14,478 nucleotides of DNA from the NCBI GenBank assembly GCA_017935525.1, contig JAGBHJ010000110.1:1-14478 (forward strand), given 5' to 3'. This document shows, in pieces, positions 12,135-14,478 of the stretch (position 1 is its first letter; each line of letters starts with the position of its first letter). The DNA is from Clostridia bacterium (GTDB lineage: Bacteria > Bacillota > Clostridia > HGM11327). Both the position numbers and the translations under genes were made by a program. The notes beneath the pieces are model-generated. The model ran no database searches, was not told where the DNA came from, and worked only from the letters and a program-made list of their open reading frames with translations.

Positions 12135-13404
12135 GGCAATGTATCGCAGGTTGGGAGTTTCCGACGAGGTTATAAAATTCTCCCGTGACATACTTTGCGA
12201 GCTGGAGGAAAGATTTAAGGAGATAGACGACGTTGCAGAATACAATCAGCTGAAGGTTCTGCACGCATTTCAGGAGAACAAGGTAAACGCAACCTGCTTT
12301 GCAGGTACCACGGGCTACGGCTTTGACGACGTAGGCAGAGATACCTTGGAAAAGGTGTATGCAACCTGCTTTAATACAGAGGCGGCATTGGTGCGCCCCC
12401 AGATCACCTGCGGCACACACGCACTTACGGTGGCGCTTTCTGCCAACCTTTTGCCCGGGGACGAGTTGCTTTCGCCCGTTGGCAAGCCCTACGATACTCT
12501 TGAGGAGGTTATCGGTATAAGAGAATCCACGTGCTCCTTGGCAGAGTACGGCGTAACGTACAGACAGGTTGACCTTTTGGAGGATGGTAGCTTTGACTGG
12601 GACGGCATAAGAGCCGCTATAAACGAAAGAACAAAGCTGGTGACCATTCAGCGCTCCAAGGGATATCAGATGCGTCCCACGTTCTCCGTAAAGCAGATCG
12701 GAGAGCTGATCGCATTTGTAAAGAGCATCAAACCCGACCTTATATGTATGGTGGATAACTGCTACGGCGAATTTGTGGACCTGCTGGAGCCCTCCGACGT
12801 TGGTGCGGATATGACGGTAGGCTCACTTATCAAGAACCCCGGCGGCGGACTTGCCCCCGTGGGCGGATATATCTGCGGCTCAAAGAAGTGCGTGGAAAGA
12901 TGTGCTTACAGACTCAGCGCTCCCGGCCTTGGCCAGGAGGTTGGTGCCAGCCTCAGCGTTATGACTTCGCTGTATCAGGGCTTCTTCCTTGCGCCTACTG
13001 TGGTGGCAAGCGCCATCAAGGGAGCTATCTTTGCGGCAAGAGCATACGAAAAGCTGGGATTTAACGTGCTGCCCAACGGCACAGAGCCCAGATATGATAT
13101 AATTCAGTCCGTAGAGCTTGGCTCCGCGGAAAAGATGATCGCGTTCTGCAAGGGTATTCAAAAGGCTGCCCCTGTTGACAGCTACGTTGTGCCCGAGCCG
13201 TACGGAATGCCGGGATATAATTCCGACGTTATTATGGCGGCAGGTGCGTTTGTGCAGGGCTCATCCATTGAGTTGAGCGCTGACGGCCCTGTCAGAGAGC
13301 CCTATGCCATCTACTTCCAGGGTGGACTTACATGGCCTCATGCAAAGCTTGGCATCATGATGAGCTTGCAGATGCTGTATCAGGATAAACTTATTACATT
13401 ATAA
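12121..13404 (+). CDS. ynbB: YnbB-type PLP enzyme (methionine gamma-lyase/aluminium-resistance family)
   Basis: This ~427-residue protein matches the fold-type I PLP family typified by B. subtilis YnbB, often annotated as methionine gamma-lyase family or aluminium resistance protein. The presumed PLP lysine is K238 in GSLIKNPGGG, preceded by the cofactor-binding aspartate in MVDNCYGEF (D212). Also typical are RPQITCGTHAL (92-102), DELLSPVGKPYDTLEEVIG (114-132) and GGYICGSKKCVE (248-259). The family is related to Cys/Met metabolism enzymes, but its real reaction is poorly established. The start is ATG 12121 (GAGGAG four bases upstream) or ATG 12127 (ten bases); both overlap the AbrB-like stop. 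The next gene starts 14 bp after its stop. Confidence 0.9.
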   Translation: MTMNEAMYRRLGVSDEVIKFSRDILCELEERFKEIDDVAEYNQLKVLHAFQENKVNATCFAGTTGYGFDDVGRDTLEKVYATCFNTEAALVRPQITCGTHALTVALSANLLPGDELLSPVGKPYDTLEEVIGIRESTCSLAEYGVTYRQVDLLEDGSFDWDGIRAAINERTKLVTIQRSKGYQMRPTFSVKQIGELIAFVKSIKPDLICMVDNCYGEFVDLLEPSDVGADMTVGSLIKNPGGGLAPVGGYICGSKKCVERCAYRLSAPGLGQEVGASLSVMTSLYQGFFLAPTVVASAIKGAIFAARAYEKLGFNVLPNGTEPRYDIIQSVELGSAEKMIAFCKGIQKAAPVDSYVVPEPYGMPGYNSDVIMAAGAFVQGSSIELSADGPVREPYAIYFQGGLTWPHAKLGIMMSLQMLYQDKLITL

Positions 13405-13418
13405 TACCGGAGGACAAT

Positions 13419-14478
13419 ATGTCAAAATTTCAGAAGGTTCTTTACAGAGTTGAGGTGGCGCTGATTGCATTGTTGACAGTGGCTGCTATTGTGTTGGCGG
13501 TGGTTGGCGTTGTTAACACAAACAAGAGCGTGGATAGTTATTCCTACGTTGGCTCTATGGAAATGGTTCGTGCAGGCACGGCCGAGGACGAGGGCTACAG
13601 CGAGGATGATACTATCTGTAAGGTTGAGTACGTAAGCGAAGACGGCGAATATTCCTGCTGGGTGACCTATTCCTATGAGGAGTGGGAGTCCCTTGAGGAG
13701 GGCAAGAAGATAACGGCGTACCTTTACGAGCTGGAGGACGGCAATATCGTTGCGCTGGATAAGGAAAACGCATCCAAGGAGGACGTTGTCCCCGTTGCAA
13801 GAGATATGTATGCGGCGCAGATGTCCATGGTTTACAGCGCGGCTATTGCCATTGCGTTGGTTGCCATCGGTCTTGCAGTTATAACGTTCTGGGGCAAGTT
13901 CTTTACTCCCTACGAGAAGATATGGTTTATCAGCATTTTGGTGTTGGCGTCCATTTTCTCCATCATTTTCCCCGAGGAGGATATCAACGGCATCAACGGT
14001 ATATGGATCATGGTGCTGTACCTGTTGGATACTTTCCTCAACATCCTTTGCGAGCTTTTGATCTCCAAGCAGAGCAAGTGGAACTTTATCGTTTCCGTAT
14101 TTGTTGAGATCACAGAGATCGCTGTATGCGTTCTTTTGGCGTACAGATTTGCTACCATGGCAACAACGTTGTTCTTCTGGCTGCCCATCGATATCATCAG
14201 CTTTATCAACTGGCATAAGCACCCCGACAAGAAGGAGGAGGAGCTTACTCAGGTAAGAAAGCTCAGCGGTCTGGCAGCAGTGCTGGTTATCTCCGGCATC
14301 GTGGTATGGACGGTTGTGGTTGGTTACTTCCTCAGCGGACTTGATATTGTTACTGATCTGTTTGGCGGCAACCAGGTGCTTGCAAACGTGGTGGTTTACA
14401 TAGACGCTTGCGCTTCTGCAGTTGGTATTGCAAACGGCGTGTTTATTCTCTTGAGATTCAGAGAGCAGTGGATAGCGT
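13419..14478 (+). CDS. PnuC-like transporter with extra N-terminal domain, 3' end cut
   Basis: The open frame runs 353 residues to the window edge without a stop. Residues 160-353 are polytopic and resemble PnuC nicotinamide-riboside transporters: LPIDIISFINWHKH (255-268) and near the end VVYIDACASAVGIANG (325-340) with RFREQWIA (346-353). PnuC facilitates uptake of NAD precursors, coupled to intracellular phosphorylation. Before this lies a membrane span (12-33), a soluble segment (34-135) containing VEYVSEDGEYSCWVTYSYEE-type strands reminiscent of DUF3592 domains, and a second span (137-158). Standard PnuC proteins lack this extension. The ATG at 13419 has CCGGAGG five bases upstream and follows ynbB by 14 bp, so the genes are co-transcribed. 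No pnuC-type riboswitch fits in that gap. Confidence 0.72.
   Translation, partial: MSKFQKVLYRVEVALIALLTVAAIVLAVVGVVNTNKSVDSYSYVGSMEMVRAGTAEDEGYSEDDTICKVEYVSEDGEYSCWVTYSYEEWESLEEGKKITAYLYELEDGNIVALDKENASKEDVVPVARDMYAAQMSMVYSAAIAIALVAIGLAVITFWGKFFTPYEKIWFISILVLASIFSIIFPEEDINGINGIWIMVLYLLDTFLNILCELLISKQSKWNFIVSVFVEITEIAVCVLLAYRFATMATTLFFWLPIDIISFINWHKHPDKKEEELTQVRKLSGLAAVLVISGIVVWTVVVGYFLSGLDIVTDLFGGNQVLANVVVYIDACASAVGIANGVFILLRFREQWIA

Noticed and set aside
13380..13420. NAD- or pnuC-type riboswitch before the PnuC-like gene
   Set aside because: Only 14 bases separate it from the upstream stop, too little for a riboswitch, and no suitable structure is seen.
13422..14222. Long minus-strand reading frame of 266 codons
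   Set aside because: It is antisense to the PnuC-like gene, whose plus-strand frame has a ribosome binding site, membrane spans and family motifs.

Overview
The window looks like chromosomal DNA of a spore-forming or spore-derived low-to-mid-GC Firmicute of class Clostridia, plausibly a gut Oscillospiraceae/Ruminococcaceae relative. The grounds are a groES-groEL operon behind a perfect CIRCE element, the yqfC-yqfD-phoH sporulation-type cluster, strong AGGAGG ribosome binding sites, GTG and TTG starts, near-consensus sigma-A promoters, and GTAGGGGC...GCCCCTAC interspersed palindromes of a type I recall from gut Clostridia. The species call is inference.

Layout. 1-989: minus-strand groES-groEL (groEL runs off the left edge) with CIRCE and promoter. 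990-3738: an AT-rich divergent spacer, then a three-gene plus-strand operon: a Cys-rich membrane protein, a SAM methyltransferase, and a sugar-kinase-like (ASKHA/ROK) protein whose motifs appear in circularly permuted order. 3769-6973: a minus-strand HExxH metalloprotease-like protein and a plus-strand transglutaminase-like protein, divergent from a shared 61-bp inverted-repeat operator region. 7097-10788: housekeeping genes rdgB, a YfcE/YsnB phosphoesterase, yqfC, yqfD and phoH. 10827-11104: a terminator, then a gene-free block of palindromic and direct repeats. 11263-11718: a small membrane-anchored protein as a single-gene unit. 11859-14478: an AbrB-like regulator overlapping a YnbB-type PLP enzyme, followed closely by a PnuC-like transporter with an extra N-terminal domain, cut by the right edge.

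How the parts may work together. The most unusual region is 1213-6973. A 15-bp dyad of form TCAA(G/C)-N5-(G/C)TTGA occurs twice between the protease and transglutaminase genes, each copy abutting the -35 of one divergent promoter. A related dyad overlaps the -35 of the methyltransferase/permuted-kinase operon. This suggests, but does not prove, one small regulon of five uncharacterised genes; no regulator gene for it is seen in the window. The right-hand cluster may link thiol amino-acid metabolism (YnbB-like) with a pyridine-nucleotide precursor transporter under an AbrB-type regulator. All family calls are from reading the sequence; no search was run.
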